50,251 nucleotides of DNA from Butyricicoccus sp. (GCA_017886875.1 JAGHIZ010000034.1:1-50251), one strand, 5' to 3'; positions 34,255-43,095 are shown, counted from the first letter of the stretch. Notes: generated from the sequence alone by a model not told the origin. Made by a program: numbers and translations.

Positions 34255-34488
34255 TTATAATTTTATATAGCAATTTTCTTTGCCCATAATTATATAATCA
34301 AAACTTGTGTTGGCAATGGTTACCATAATAAATAAGATTTCTAGTGATGGTGTGCGTTTACCAATTTCTAGCTTAGCTAAATGGTCACGACTAATATGAA
34401 GCAGTTCGGCAAATTGGTCTTGAGTATATCCCATGGATACTCGAATTTTTTTCATTCTTTTTCCTGTTTCTTGTGCATTAAACATCAT
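34255..34488 (-). CDS. XRE-family helix-turn-helix regulator
   Basis: The 77-residue protein contains GKRMKKIRVSMGYTQDQFAELLHISRDHLAKLEIGKRTPSLEILFIM, a full Cro/CI-type HTH (about residues 8-55), then a short tail. AAAGGAGG precedes the ATG. It is transcribed toward the palindrome at 34193-34215, which it may bind. It probably controls the accessory operons around it; target and signal are unknown. Confidence 0.85.
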   Translation of the reverse strand: MMFNAQETGKRMKKIRVSMGYTQDQFAELLHISRDHLAKLEIGKRTPSLEILFIMVTIANTSFDYIIMGKENCYIKL

Positions 34489-34656
34489 AAATAATCCTCC
34501 TTTGTGTTGTTACTAAAAAGAATGGTATAAGTAATTACTGCTTAAAAAATGGGATATATGATTATGCCAAACTCGTTTTGTAGAGAGATAATATCATTAA
34601 AATATCACATGATAATGATACAAACATGACGCTGATATGATATTTAGTGCTTTTAT

Positions 34657-34724
34657 ATGATATAAAAATGATTTCTTTGGGATATGGATATAATTTTTAA
34701 AAATTCAGCATGATATGAAAATGA
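34657..34724. repeat. Two ATGATAT(A/G)AAAATGA direct repeats
   Basis: Copies at 34657-34671 and 34710-34724, exactly 53 bp (five helical turns) apart, in the gap between the GAF-SARP gene and the XRE gene. Further ATGATA/GATATGATAT elements lie at 34609-34645. They may be regulator binding sites. Confidence 0.45.
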
Positions 34725-34732
34725 CATATAAA

Positions 34733-34765
34733 AAAGCAACTGCTCTATAAAGAACAGTTGCTTTC
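34733..34765 (-). terminator. Terminator of the GAF-SARP gene
   Basis: AAAGCAACTG and CAGTTGCTTT form a perfect stem with a 12-base loop just after the stop codon; on the minus strand it is followed by TTTATATG. Confidence 0.7.
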
Positions 34766-34769
34766 AATA

Positions 34770-36134
34770 TTACAGTAAGTTGATTAAATTTTTATTGCCA
34801 TTGATATGAATTTTTTCTAACAAGCTATCATATTCATCAGCTGTTAATTCTTTTTTTGCTTGTTTTAAAACCATGTGTAATCTTTCAATCGCACCAGTTC
34901 TATGAATGGAGTATATTCTCCAAAAATATGCGGTCATATTACCTGATTCCATTTTAAGTGCTTCACTTGCATAATGATTTAAACCTGCATAATCATTTTG
35001 TTGTGCTAAAAGCTCCAGTAATTGATTGGTTAAACTTATATAAGACATTGCATAATGGTTTACCGTGTGAAAAATCCAATGTTCAGAACGAGCAACAGCA
35101 TATACTGGACCTTTATAAAGAGATAAAGCAGTTTTAATTAGATTTATTTTTTCATCAATATTATTGCTATATTGAATGGATTTACTCAATTTATCAAATT
35201 CTATAATATCCATTTTAATACGCAATATAGGGTTAATCTGATATCCGTTAGCTGATGTAATAATTAAGTCATTTTCAAAAATTGCACCAAATTTATTACG
35301 AAAACGATATATTAAAGCTCTAATTGAATCGGCTGTTATATTAGAACTTTTATTATAATTACTACCTAAGATTGATATAATTTCAAGTGGAGAATGTGCA
35401 CGATTTTGATTTAAAAGCAAATATACTAACAATCTGCATAATTTAGGTGCATTTAAATCAGTTTCTTTAATAACACCTTTAGAAGTATAAATTTCGATTG
35501 TTCCAAATAGGTTTATAATAACATCATTTGAATGGCTAATATCTGGGTAAATTATTGAAAAAGCTCTACTATTTAATTCATTTTGTTGATTTATAGCGTT
35601 ATTAGCTACATAAGATAATATTTCAAGAAAATAGCTTTGATTTATATATCGTTTTGGATTTTTTACAATCAAAAATCCATTTACATTTAAAGTTAATGGC
35701 ACAGCTAAAAATGACTGGATATTTAAGTTTTTATAAACCATATATTCATCAGGTTCATGTTCTTTTATAACTTCTACATCTTCGATGTATATTGCAGTAT
35801 TATCATTTAGAGCAGATACCCAACGCTTCATTGTGTCAAAAGATGTTATATTATACTGACATCTACTATTTTCATTTTTAATATTAAAATTATAACTCCA
35901 TAAAGGTTTCCACACTTTAAGTTCTAAATCAACTTTTATAATTCCTGCCCAATCACCTATATAAAATTTACAGGCGGTTTTTAATGTTTCATCAGCTATT
36001 GCCTTTGGTTCAGAAATAGTATGTAGCTTTTGTTGTAGCTTGCAAAGCACATTTACTATTTCATTTGCATATTGATTTTGTTCACTTACGTTTTCAAAAG
36101 CATTTTTGATTTCATTATTTTCTAATATGAACAC
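34770..36134 (-). CDS. GAF plus SARP-type (winged helix and BTAD) transcription regulator
   Basis: This is a 454-residue protein. Residues 25-190 look like a GAF sensor (IVNVLCKLQQKLHTISEPKAIADETLKTACKFY, SFLAVPLTLNVNGFLIVKNP). Residues about 208-305 are an OmpR-like winged helix (INLFGTIEIYT, LNAPKLCRLLVYLLLNQNRAHSPLEII, TADSIRALIYRFRNKFG, LIITSANGYQI). The remainder is a helical BTAD domain (IEFDKLSKSIQ, ALSLYKGPVY, EALKMESGNMTAYFWRIYSIH). SARP regulators activate target operons; a GAF domain would add small-molecule sensing. It stands alone with its own terminator. The target is unknown; the nearby transfer or accessory operons are candidates. Confidence 0.75.
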   Translation of the reverse strand: MFILENNEIKNAFENVSEQNQYANEIVNVLCKLQQKLHTISEPKAIADETLKTACKFYIGDWAGIIKVDLELKVWKPLWSYNFNIKNENSRCQYNITSFDTMKRWVSALNDNTAIYIEDVEVIKEHEPDEYMVYKNLNIQSFLAVPLTLNVNGFLIVKNPKRYINQSYFLEILSYVANNAINQQNELNSRAFSIIYPDISHSNDVIINLFGTIEIYTSKGVIKETDLNAPKLCRLLVYLLLNQNRAHSPLEIISILGSNYNKSSNITADSIRALIYRFRNKFGAIFENDLIITSANGYQINPILRIKMDIIEFDKLSKSIQYSNNIDEKINLIKTALSLYKGPVYAVARSEHWIFHTVNHYAMSYISLTNQLLELLAQQNDYAGLNHYASEALKMESGNMTAYFWRIYSIHRTGAIERLHMVLKQAKKELTADEYDSLLEKIHINGNKNLINLL

Positions 36135-36358
36135 TTGGCAACACTTCCTTCACATTGAAATATGTAAATAGCTATCAAACTTAACACAAAACTTATACTA
36201 AAGTTCAATATGTTAGTTTGTTAATAGAGTAATTTATATTTCATATGAAGTTTGTAGAAAAAAGTAATATAAATTAAATGTTAAAAAATTATTTTAAATT
36301 GAATTTTTTAAACTCATTTATCTACTAATTTACAATAAAATCTACAATATTAGTTCTT

Positions 36359-36610
36359 TTAATCTTCATCATTATCATCAAATGAATATTGGTTTAAGTC
36401 ATTAAAATCAAGAAATTCAGCTAATGTCATATTAAAAGCTATTGATATTTTATGAAGTGTTTTAACTCTTGGGTTTTTAGTAAGCCCTCTAACAATATTA
36501 TCTAATGTGGATTGCTTGACATTGCTCATAGTTGCCAATTTATTTATTGATATTCCTCTTTCATTACATAAAGAGCGTATTCTTTGTATATATAATTCAT
36601 AATAATCCAT
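36359..36610 (-). CDS. XRE-family helix-turn-helix protein
   Basis: The 83-residue protein starts at the ATG after GGAAGTATTTAT; an upstream TTG is in frame but lacks a ribosome site. YIQRIRSLCNERGISINKLATMSNVKQSTLDNIVRGLTKNPRVKTLHKISIAFNMTLAEFLDF is a complete HTH_3-type domain ending in the typical 'xxLAEFLDF'. The acidic tail is short. It is probably a local regulator with unknown target. Confidence 0.85.
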   Translation of the reverse strand: MDYYELYIQRIRSLCNERGISINKLATMSNVKQSTLDNIVRGLTKNPRVKTLHKISIAFNMTLAEFLDFNDLNQYSFDDNDED

Positions 36611-36715
36611 ATAAATACTTCCATACAATTTAGATATGCTATAAATATAGGGATTACTCTTAAAGAAGTAATCCCTATTGTACTATTTAAAGAAATATGT
36701 ACAATCATATTTCTT

Positions 36716-36919
36716 TTAGATTTTCCTTGTTGGCTTCACATTGACAGCTGGATTGATTGTACCATCTATTTCACCATATTCTTTTTCATAAGCCTTTATG
36801 TTTTCTCGAATAAGAACTAAAATGTGACTATTTATGGAACGTCCTTCATAATCAGCTACAAATGCCAATTTCTCTAACATTTCTTCCTCAATGCGAATTG
36901 ATACACTCTTAACAGACAT
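36716..36919 (-). CDS. Ribbon-helix-helix (Arc-like) DNA-binding protein
   Basis: The 67-residue protein MSVKSVSIRIEEEMLEKLAFVADYEGRSINSHILVLIRENIKAYEKEYG has the strand-helix-helix pattern of Arc-type repressors. Its start faces the SLOG gene, and the AT-rich gap 36920-37060 contains the inverted element AGATATATAATATATCT, a plausible operator. It may repress itself and the divergent SLOG gene. Confidence 0.75.
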   Translation of the reverse strand: MSVKSVSIRIEEEMLEKLAFVADYEGRSINSHILVLIRENIKAYEKEYGEIDGTINPAVNVKPTRKI

Positions 36920-36989
36920 AAAAAATACCTCATAATAAATATAATTTTATGTTTAGTTTATATCTAATATGTAGTATTATGTTTATAAT

Positions 36990-37018
36990 AGATATATAAT
37001 ATATCTATTATATATCTA
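36990..37018. promoter_or_regulatory. Palindromic AGATATATAATATATCT element
   Basis: This inverted repeat, with a partial repeat TATTATATATCT beside it, lies between the divergent RHH and SLOG genes, where an RHH operator is expected. Confidence 0.45.
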
Positions 37019-37073
37019 AATAAATTTTAGATTAGCAGTAATTGCATACGAAATTATTGCTGGAGGTGTTTAA

Positions 37074-37493
37074 ATGTCAACTTGTACTTTCTTTGGACAT
37101 AGAGATTGCCCAACATCAATAAAACCTAAACTATGTAAAATTTTAATTGATTTAATTGAAAATAAAGGTGTAAATAACTTTTATATTGGTAACAATGGTA
37201 ATTTTGATAATATTGTTTATAATCTGCTCTGTGAACTCAAAAAACAATATCCATATATAAACTATAATGTTGTTTTGGCTTATTTGCCAAATAATAAATT
37301 TTATAACTTTGAAAATACAATTTATCCTGAAGGAATTGAAACCGTTCCTAAACGTTTTGCAATAGATTATAGAAATAGATTTATGTTAAATAAAACTGAT
37401 TTTGTTATTGCCTATGTAACTCATTCATGGGGTGGAGCTAGTAAATTTGTAGATTTAGCAGTTAAAAAAGAAAAACAAGTTATATACTTATAA
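37074..37493 (+). CDS. SLOG-family (DUF1273-like) nucleotide-binding protein
   Basis: The 139-residue protein starts MSTCTFFGHRDCP; the FFGHR motif and the later YIGNNGNFDNIVYNLLCELKKQYP and WGGASKFVDLAVKKEKQVIYL match small SLOG-superfamily Rossmann proteins. SLOG proteins bind or process nucleotide-derived ligands and are frequent in defence islands, but the function of this stand-alone subfamily is unknown. It has its own terminator and GGAGGTG ribosome site. Confidence 0.75.
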   Translation: MSTCTFFGHRDCPTSIKPKLCKILIDLIENKGVNNFYIGNNGNFDNIVYNLLCELKKQYPYINYNVVLAYLPNNKFYNFENTIYPEGIETVPKRFAIDYRNRFMLNKTDFVIAYVTHSWGGASKFVDLAVKKEKQVIYL

Positions 37494-37501
37494 AAGGTTA
37501 A

Positions 37502-37535
37502 AGGTCTTTCGTTATATGTTGCGAAAGACCTAAAT
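37502..37535 (+). terminator. Terminator after the SLOG gene
   Basis: Perfect arms AGGTCTTTCG (37502-37511) and CGAAAGACCT (37522-37531), followed by AAATTTATT. Confidence 0.75.
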
Positions 37536-37658
37536 TTATTGCTTAAATGACTAAATTATTTAAACTGATATTATATAAGATATGAAATAACTTGTTAAAC
37601 TTAAATATATGACTTTTTCTATTTTATGCACAAAATTGTAAAATATAGTGTCAACTCG

Positions 37659-37687
37659 TTGATTTTATTCGTATAAACGATTATAAT
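37659..37687 (+). promoter_or_regulatory. Promoter of the restriction-defence operon
   Basis: TTGATT (37659-37664) and TATAAT (37682-37687) with a 17-bp spacer, about 48 bp before the first ATG of the operon at 37735. Confidence 0.7.
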
Positions 37688-37734
37688 GTCAATAAGGATT
37701 TATTATTGTAAACAGAATGAAAGGTAGGTAACTC

Positions 37735-37953
37735 ATGACTTACTTATCCATTACCCAAACCGCAGAAAGATGGGGAATTTCTCAAAGAAGAATTCAAATT
37801 TTATGTAATGAGGGACGTATCCCAACTGCTATACGGATTGGTCGTGTGTGGGCAATTCCAGATGATGCCCCCAAGCCTGTAGATGCTAGAATCAAGTCAG
37901 GCAAGTATATTAAGTCAAAAAACAACCAAGAAAGTGGTGACATGAATGGCTGA
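37735..37953 (+). CDS. MerR/excisionase-type helix-turn-helix protein
   Basis: The 72-residue protein YLSITQTAERWGISQRRIQILCNEGRIPTAIRIGRVWAIPDDAPKP is a winged helix of the excisionase/MerR type. It is the first gene of the defence operon and overlaps the nuclease gene by 8 bp. It could be an autoregulator that keeps the operon low until needed. It is not accompanied by an integrase, so an excisionase role is less likely. Confidence 0.8.
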   Translation: MTYLSITQTAERWGISQRRIQILCNEGRIPTAIRIGRVWAIPDDAPKPVDARIKSGKYIKSKNNQESGDMNG

Positions 37954-38846
37954 TATTAAGCTATTCAACATCAAAGGTGATGTAAAAGAATATCAAAGTG
38001 GTACGGTAACACTGGAAAAGGAACTACAAACCATTATAGAGCAAAATATGGAAACATTTTTCGGAGTAACTTTTCTTGCAAGTGAATATCGCACAACTGA
38101 TGGTGGTCGCATGGACAGTATTGGTATAGATGAAAACCACTGCCCTGTTATCTTTGAATACAAGCGTTCCATAAAGGATAATGTCATCAATCAGGGGCTG
38201 TTTTATCTTAATTGGCTTCTCGACCATAAGGATAGTTTTAAAGTACTTGTCATTGAAAAGCTGGGTCTGGCTGCCACAGATGATATTGACTGGTCAATGC
38301 CTCGTGTGGTGTGCATTGCAGGTGATTTTACAAAATATGATGAGTCTGCCATCAAACAGATGAACAGAAATATTACGCTGATTCGTTACAAGAAGTTTGG
38401 TGAGGATTTGCTGATGTTTGAACAAATCAATGAGAATATTGCTGCCACTATGAATGATGAAAATAATTTTACAACTATTGTTAAGGTAAAAGGTGGACAA
38501 AAATCCTTTTTAGAAAGGAAAAATGATGCTTCACCAGAAATTTTGACGTTATATGAAGATATACGCAACTATGTATTGAGCCTTGGAGATGATATAACCG
38601 AAAACCAACTCAAATATTATGTTGCATTCAAAAAGATAAAAAATATTGTGTGTTGAAATTATGAAAAATCATCTAACACTTTCACTAAAATTGGATTCAA
38701 GCACAATTGATTATGAAGATGGTTTTACAAGAGATATTTCCAAAATCGGTCACTATGGTACTGGTGATGTTGAGATTACTATTAAAAATAGAAAAGATTA
38801 TGAAAAAGCAAAGGCACTACTCGATCGTGCTTATAATGAGAATTAA
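37946..38846 (+). pseudogene. PD-(D/E)XK nuclease-like protein with DUF5655 tail, split by a frameshift
   Basis: Residues 1-235 run from 37946 to a TGA at 38654-38656. They contain a RecB-like nuclease pattern: GRMDSIGIDENHCPVIFEYKRS supplies the Asp and Glu-x-Lys. The next frame (from about 38640) gives CVEIMKNHLTLSLKLD, YEDGFTRDISKIGHYGTGDVEI and ALLDRAYNEN, the usual end of DUF5655 proteins. The joint AATATTGTGTGTTGAAATT lacks one base relative to an unbroken NIVCVEIM reading. An intact protein would have about 300 residues. It may act as an accessory nuclease of the defence operon; the nuclease core is complete in the first part. Confidence 0.75.
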
Positions 38847-38862
38847 CGGAGGAAGCTAAAAT

Positions 38863-40464
38863 ATGGCTGCAAAAAAGAAAACTAAAAATGAAGAAGTAAC
38901 ATTAGAAACCGTTTTATGGAACTGTCGTGTGGCTTTGCGTGGTGTTGGAACTACTGAAAAAAATCGTGATGCTGTTATTAGCTTAGTATTTCTAAAATTT
39001 GCTGGAGATAAATTTGAAAAACGTCGAAAAGATTTGATTAAGAAATACGGAGATATCCCAGCATTTCTGGAGAAAGCCTCTTTTTACAATGCAGTTAATG
39101 TATTTTATCTAAAAGAAACTGCTCGTTGGACATATATTGTTAAAAATGCCTCTGCTAATGATATTGCAGTCATTATTGATCAAGCAATGGCAGATATTGA
39201 AGAAAGTAACCCATCGTTAAAAGGGGCATTATCATTGAATTTATTTGCAAGTCTTGGTGCAGATAAAGCAAAAATTAAAGAATTGATTGATAATGTAAAT
39301 AAGATTAGTGAAGCTACATATCATGAAGAAGATTTAATTGGTCGAGTGTATGAATATTTTTTGCAAATCTATGCTGCCTCTGGCACAAAAGAAGATGGTG
39401 AATTTTATACTCCAGCTTGTCTTGTAAAGTTAATTGCAGAAATGATTGAGCCATATAGCGGTGTGGTATATGACCCTTGTTGTGGTTCTGGTGGTATGTT
39501 TGTACAGAGTATAAAATTTGTTGAACGTCATCAAGGTAATAAACAAAATATTTCCATTTTGGGTCAAGAAAGTCAACCAGAAACATGGCGTCTTTGTAAA
39601 ATGAACCTTGCGATTCGAGGAATTGCCCACAACTTAGGTGAAACAAATGCTTCTACCTTTACACAAGACTTGCATAAAGACAAAAAAGTGGATTTTATTA
39701 TGGCAAATCCTCCTTTTAATCTCAAAAATTGGCGTAAAAGTGATGAGCTTACCGATGATTCCCGTTGGAGTGGCTACAATGTTCCCCGTGTGTCCAATGC
39801 CAACTATGCGTGGATTTTGCATATGATTTCCAAACTAGATGTTAACCATGGCATTGCTGGTTTCTTGCTTGCAAATGGTGCGTTGAATGACCTTGATGAA
39901 TTTGAAATCCGCAAGCAATTATTGGAGAATGACAAGGTGGAAGCCATCATTGTGCTGCCCCGTGATATGTTTTATACCACAGATATCTCTGTCACCTTAT
40001 GGATTGTGAACATGAATAAAAAAGCAAGTACAGTCAACGGCAGGCAACTGCGTGACCGCACTCACGAAATTCTATTTATGGATTTACGCCGTTGGGATGA
40101 AAATATCGAGGAAATTGTGATTGATAAGGGCAAGAAAAAGAAAAAAACTGTTCTCAATGATACACAGATTGCAAAAGTAAAAGAGATTTATAACAATTGG
40201 CAAAGCGTTGACACTTCCTTGTACTCTGATGTACCCGAACTTTGCAAAGCGGCGACTTTAGAGGGAGAAAACGGAATCCGTGCTAATGGTTACTCTTTAG
40301 CACCCAGCAAGTATATTGAATTTATTGACCACGATTTAGAAATTGACTATAAGGCAGAGATGGCTCGTATTCAGACAGAGATGAGAGAGATTATAAAGGC
40401 AGAAAAAGCCTCTCAAGCCATGCTGGAAGAAGCATTCAGGGGGATTGGCTATGGCATTGACTAA
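38863..40464 (+). CDS. hsdM: Type I restriction-modification methyltransferase subunit
   Basis: This is a 533-residue protein. The N-terminal helical domain (TLETVLWNCRVALRGVGTTEKNRDAVISLVFLKFAGDKF) is followed by the adenine methylase domain: EFYTPACLVKLIAEM, YDPCCGSGGMFVQS (cofactor binding) and DFIMANPPFN (NPPF catalytic motif, about residue 282). With HsdS it would methylate the recognition site and so mark self DNA. The end overlaps hsdS by 14 bp. GGAGGAAGC precedes the ATG. Confidence 0.96.
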   Translation: MAAKKKTKNEEVTLETVLWNCRVALRGVGTTEKNRDAVISLVFLKFAGDKFEKRRKDLIKKYGDIPAFLEKASFYNAVNVFYLKETARWTYIVKNASANDIAVIIDQAMADIEESNPSLKGALSLNLFASLGADKAKIKELIDNVNKISEATYHEEDLIGRVYEYFLQIYAASGTKEDGEFYTPACLVKLIAEMIEPYSGVVYDPCCGSGGMFVQSIKFVERHQGNKQNISILGQESQPETWRLCKMNLAIRGIAHNLGETNASTFTQDLHKDKKVDFIMANPPFNLKNWRKSDELTDDSRWSGYNVPRVSNANYAWILHMISKLDVNHGIAGFLLANGALNDLDEFEIRKQLLENDKVEAIIVLPRDMFYTTDISVTLWIVNMNKKASTVNGRQLRDRTHEILFMDLRRWDENIEEIVIDKGKKKKKTVLNDTQIAKVKEIYNNWQSVDTSLYSDVPELCKAATLEGENGIRANGYSLAPSKYIEFIDHDLEIDYKAEMARIQTEMREIIKAEKASQAMLEEAFRGIGYGID

Positions 40465-41572
40465 ATTAGGAAGGTATATTTCTATATTAGATACAAGAAA
40501 TACTGAAAATAAATTTGGGAAAGAGAGTGTTGTAGGACTTTCGACACAAAAACAAATTATCAAAACAAAAGCAGATTTAGAAGGTGTGAATTTAACATCT
40601 TATAAGTTATTTCCTCCTAAATCGTTTGCATATGTACCAGATACTTCACGTCGTGGAGATAAGGTATCATTGGCATATAATATGGATGAATACACATACC
40701 TTGTTTCTTCTATTTCGGTTGTATTTCAAGTGTCTGATGAGAATAATTTGTTGCCAGATTACCTTTTTATGTACTTTAACCGTCCAGAGTTTGACCGTTA
40801 TGCACGTTTTAACTCTTGGGGTTCTGCACGAGAAACATTTGATTGGAGCGAAATATGTGATATTGATATTAAACTCCCTGACATTGCTGTGCAACAAAAA
40901 TATGTAGATATTTACAAAGCCATGCTTGCCAACCAACAAAGCTATGAGCGTGGATTGGAGGATTTGAAACTGACAATAGATGCTGTAATGGAAAAATTTA
41001 AGCATGATACTATGCGTGTCTCGTTGGGTGAATTAGTAGAAGAATTAGACATAAGAAATAGTAATGATAGCATTAGCACTGTAAATGGAGTAAACAAAGA
41101 TAAACAATTTATGCCAGCGGTAACAAGTGGTGCTGATTTATCAAAATATAAAATAGTTAGAAAAAAACAGTTTGCTTGCAATCTAATGCACGTTGGTCGA
41201 GATATGGCAGTACCAGTAGCACTACAAACAGATGATACACCAATTGTTGTTTCTCCAGCATATTTGGTGTTCCATATAAAAAATCCAGATATACTGGAAG
41301 AATTTGTGCTAATGTGGTTGTCCAGAGAAGAAACAGACAGATATGCATGGTTTATGTGCGATACAAATGTGCGAAGTGGAATGGAAAAAAAGCGATTCTT
41401 TGAAATTGAAATTCCAATTCCATCTATTACAGAACAAAAATCTCTCGTGGAGATGTTTCAGGTGTTGTCAATGCGACGCAATATCAACGAAAAATTGAAA
41501 TCCCAAATCAAAGATATTTGCCCCATTTTGATTAAAGGGTCATTAGAGGAAAAAAAATATGAGCGATTATGA
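40451..41572 (+). CDS. hsdS: Type I restriction specificity subunit
   Basis: The 373-residue protein starts at the ATG after AGGGGGATTGGCT inside hsdM. It has two target-recognition halves, each ending in a conserved helix: LPDIAVQQKYVDIYKAMLANQQSYERGLEDLKLTID (middle) and IPSITEQKSLVEMFQVLSMRRNINEKLK (end). The layout TRD1-helix-TRD2-helix predicts a bipartite site; its sequence cannot be read from the protein. It overlaps the TIR gene by 14 bp, so that gene is part of the same operon. Confidence 0.93.
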   Translation: MALTKLGRYISILDTRNTENKFGKESVVGLSTQKQIIKTKADLEGVNLTSYKLFPPKSFAYVPDTSRRGDKVSLAYNMDEYTYLVSSISVVFQVSDENNLLPDYLFMYFNRPEFDRYARFNSWGSARETFDWSEICDIDIKLPDIAVQQKYVDIYKAMLANQQSYERGLEDLKLTIDAVMEKFKHDTMRVSLGELVEELDIRNSNDSISTVNGVNKDKQFMPAVTSGADLSKYKIVRKKQFACNLMHVGRDMAVPVALQTDDTPIVVSPAYLVFHIKNPDILEEFVLMWLSREETDRYAWFMCDTNVRSGMEKKRFFEIEIPIPSITEQKSLVEMFQVLSMRRNINEKLKSQIKDICPILIKGSLEEKKYERL

Positions 41573-42314
41573 AAAGTTAAAAAATATAATTGATGAAATT
41601 GATATTTTAATAAACAATCCCAATCTAACAGAGTCACCACAATTTCGAACATGGAGAACAAAGGCTGAACGTATAATTGTAAAATTATATGGTGATAAAA
41701 GCTTGGAACATATTAAATTTATTAAAACAAGATGTTATCCGTATGGTTGGGGTTCAAACACAAATTTCTGTGAATGTTATCGTAAGGATTTAGAAGAACT
41801 AAAAATGACTTTTGAATATTATTTAGATGAATTAAAAGAAAAAGATGGTGAGCAAAATATGAATGAAAAAAAATATAATTATTCTAAAGTATTTATTGTT
41901 CATGGTCATGATGGGGAATTGAAACATGCCGTTGCTAGAACAATCGAAAAGCAGGGATTGCAGGCTGTTATCCTCAGTGAGCAGGTAAACAAAGGTAGAA
42001 CAATCATCAAAAAATTTGAGGAAAATAGTGATGTTTGTGGGGCAGTTTGTTTGTTTACGGCTGATGATGTAGGAAAAGCAAAAACAGAAGCAACCGAACA
42101 GCCTAGAGCAAGACAAAATGTAGTTTTTGAAGCAGGTTATTTTATGGGTAAGTTAGGTCGTGACCATGTTGTGATGATCTGCGAAGATGGAGTGGAAATT
42201 CCAGGTGATTTGTCTGGTGTGGTCTATACTGGAAAGAATAATTGGCAAATTGATATGTTGAAAGAACTCAAAGCAATGGGTTATAGCATCGATATGAACA
42301 AGTTGTTTTATTAA
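41559..42314 (+). CDS. TIR-like predicted nucleotide-binding protein (PF10137 type)
   Basis: This is a 251-residue protein. Residues 1-105 are helical. Residues 110-251 match the TIR-like domain of Pycsar/CBASS-type effectors: VFIVHGHDGELKHAVARTIEKQG, VNKGRTIIKKFEE, AVCLFTADDVG and ARQNVVFEAGYFMGKLGR, with Glu191 as the likely NADase catalytic residue. Such proteins deplete NAD+ on infection. It is placed between hsdS and hsdR and overlaps hsdS. No nucleotide cyclase is seen nearby, so the trigger is unknown. Confidence 0.85.
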   Translation: MSDYEKLKNIIDEIDILINNPNLTESPQFRTWRTKAERIIVKLYGDKSLEHIKFIKTRCYPYGWGSNTNFCECYRKDLEELKMTFEYYLDELKEKDGEQNMNEKKYNYSKVFIVHGHDGELKHAVARTIEKQGLQAVILSEQVNKGRTIIKKFEENSDVCGAVCLFTADDVGKAKTEATEQPRARQNVVFEAGYFMGKLGRDHVVMICEDGVEIPGDLSGVVYTGKNNWQIDMLKELKAMGYSIDMNKLFY

Positions 42315-42334
42315 CCATTAGGAGATGAAATATA

Positions 42335-43075
42335 ATGGAAAAAGATAAGCTTTTTGAACGAATAGACTGTTTAATTAATAATTTTAACAATGCAACAATT
42401 CCTACTATCTATGATCGTACATTGTATGAAACAGATGAACTGTTAAGAGCACTGTTCCCGAAAAGAGATGAAACATATAAAAACTTCATAAAAACTGCAA
42501 GTTCGTCCGAACAATACATATATAAGGCAAATATAATGGTTGGAATTTTAAGAGGTGTAAAATCAAAGATTGATATTTGTGAAAATAAAAAATATCAAGT
42601 GTTTATTAGTTCTACATATGTGGATTTGATTCCATATCGAAATGCTGTTGCAGAAGCTATAACCTATGCCAATCACATACCAGCTGGTATGGAAAATTTC
42701 AAGGCAAGCAGTAATAACCCAACCGAGTACATTAAAAAAGTGATTGATCAATCAGATTATTATGTTCTACTTCTTGGGCAAAGATATGGTAGTATTCAAG
42801 ATGTTGAACGCCAGATTAGCTTTACCATGATGGAATATGAGTATACTATCGAAAAAGAAATGGTTGTGTTACCTTTTTTCTATAATGGCAATGAACCGCT
42901 GCCAAACAGCGACTTAAATACGCAAGGAGCTTTATTTGACAAATTCAAAGCCATTGTTGCAGAGCGTCATGTAGTAAGCTATTTTTCTACCGCCGAAGAG
43001 CTTAAAACAAAATTAGCACAATCATTGAATGAAGCAATAGCCAATACGCCTCAAAGAGGTTGGATAAGATTTTAA
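42335..43075 (+). CDS. DUF4062 protein of the defence operon
   Basis: This is a 246-residue protein. Residues 1-80 are helical. Residues 86-190 show the DUF4062 core: YQVFISSTYVDLIPYRNAVAEAI, IPAGMENFKAS, VIDQSDYYVLLLGQRYGSI, FTMMEYEYTIE. DUF4062 is a TIR/SLOG-like fold seen in STAND ATPases and other immune proteins. Here it is free, without an ATPase. It follows the TIR gene after 20 bp with AGGAGATG and precedes a possible HEPN gene. A sensing or scaffolding role is inferred. Confidence 0.82.
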   Translation: MEKDKLFERIDCLINNFNNATIPTIYDRTLYETDELLRALFPKRDETYKNFIKTASSSEQYIYKANIMVGILRGVKSKIDICENKKYQVFISSTYVDLIPYRNAVAEAITYANHIPAGMENFKASSNNPTEYIKKVIDQSDYYVLLLGQRYGSIQDVERQISFTMMEYEYTIEKEMVVLPFFYNGNEPLPNSDLNTQGALFDKFKAIVAERHVVSYFSTAEELKTKLAQSLNEAIANTPQRGWIRF

Positions 43076-43095
43076 AATTAGGGAGATGAATTGGT

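Noticed and set aside
37735-37953. Excisionase of an integrase module
   Set aside because: The fold is excisionase-like, but there is no integrase within the window and the gene is tied to the restriction operon.
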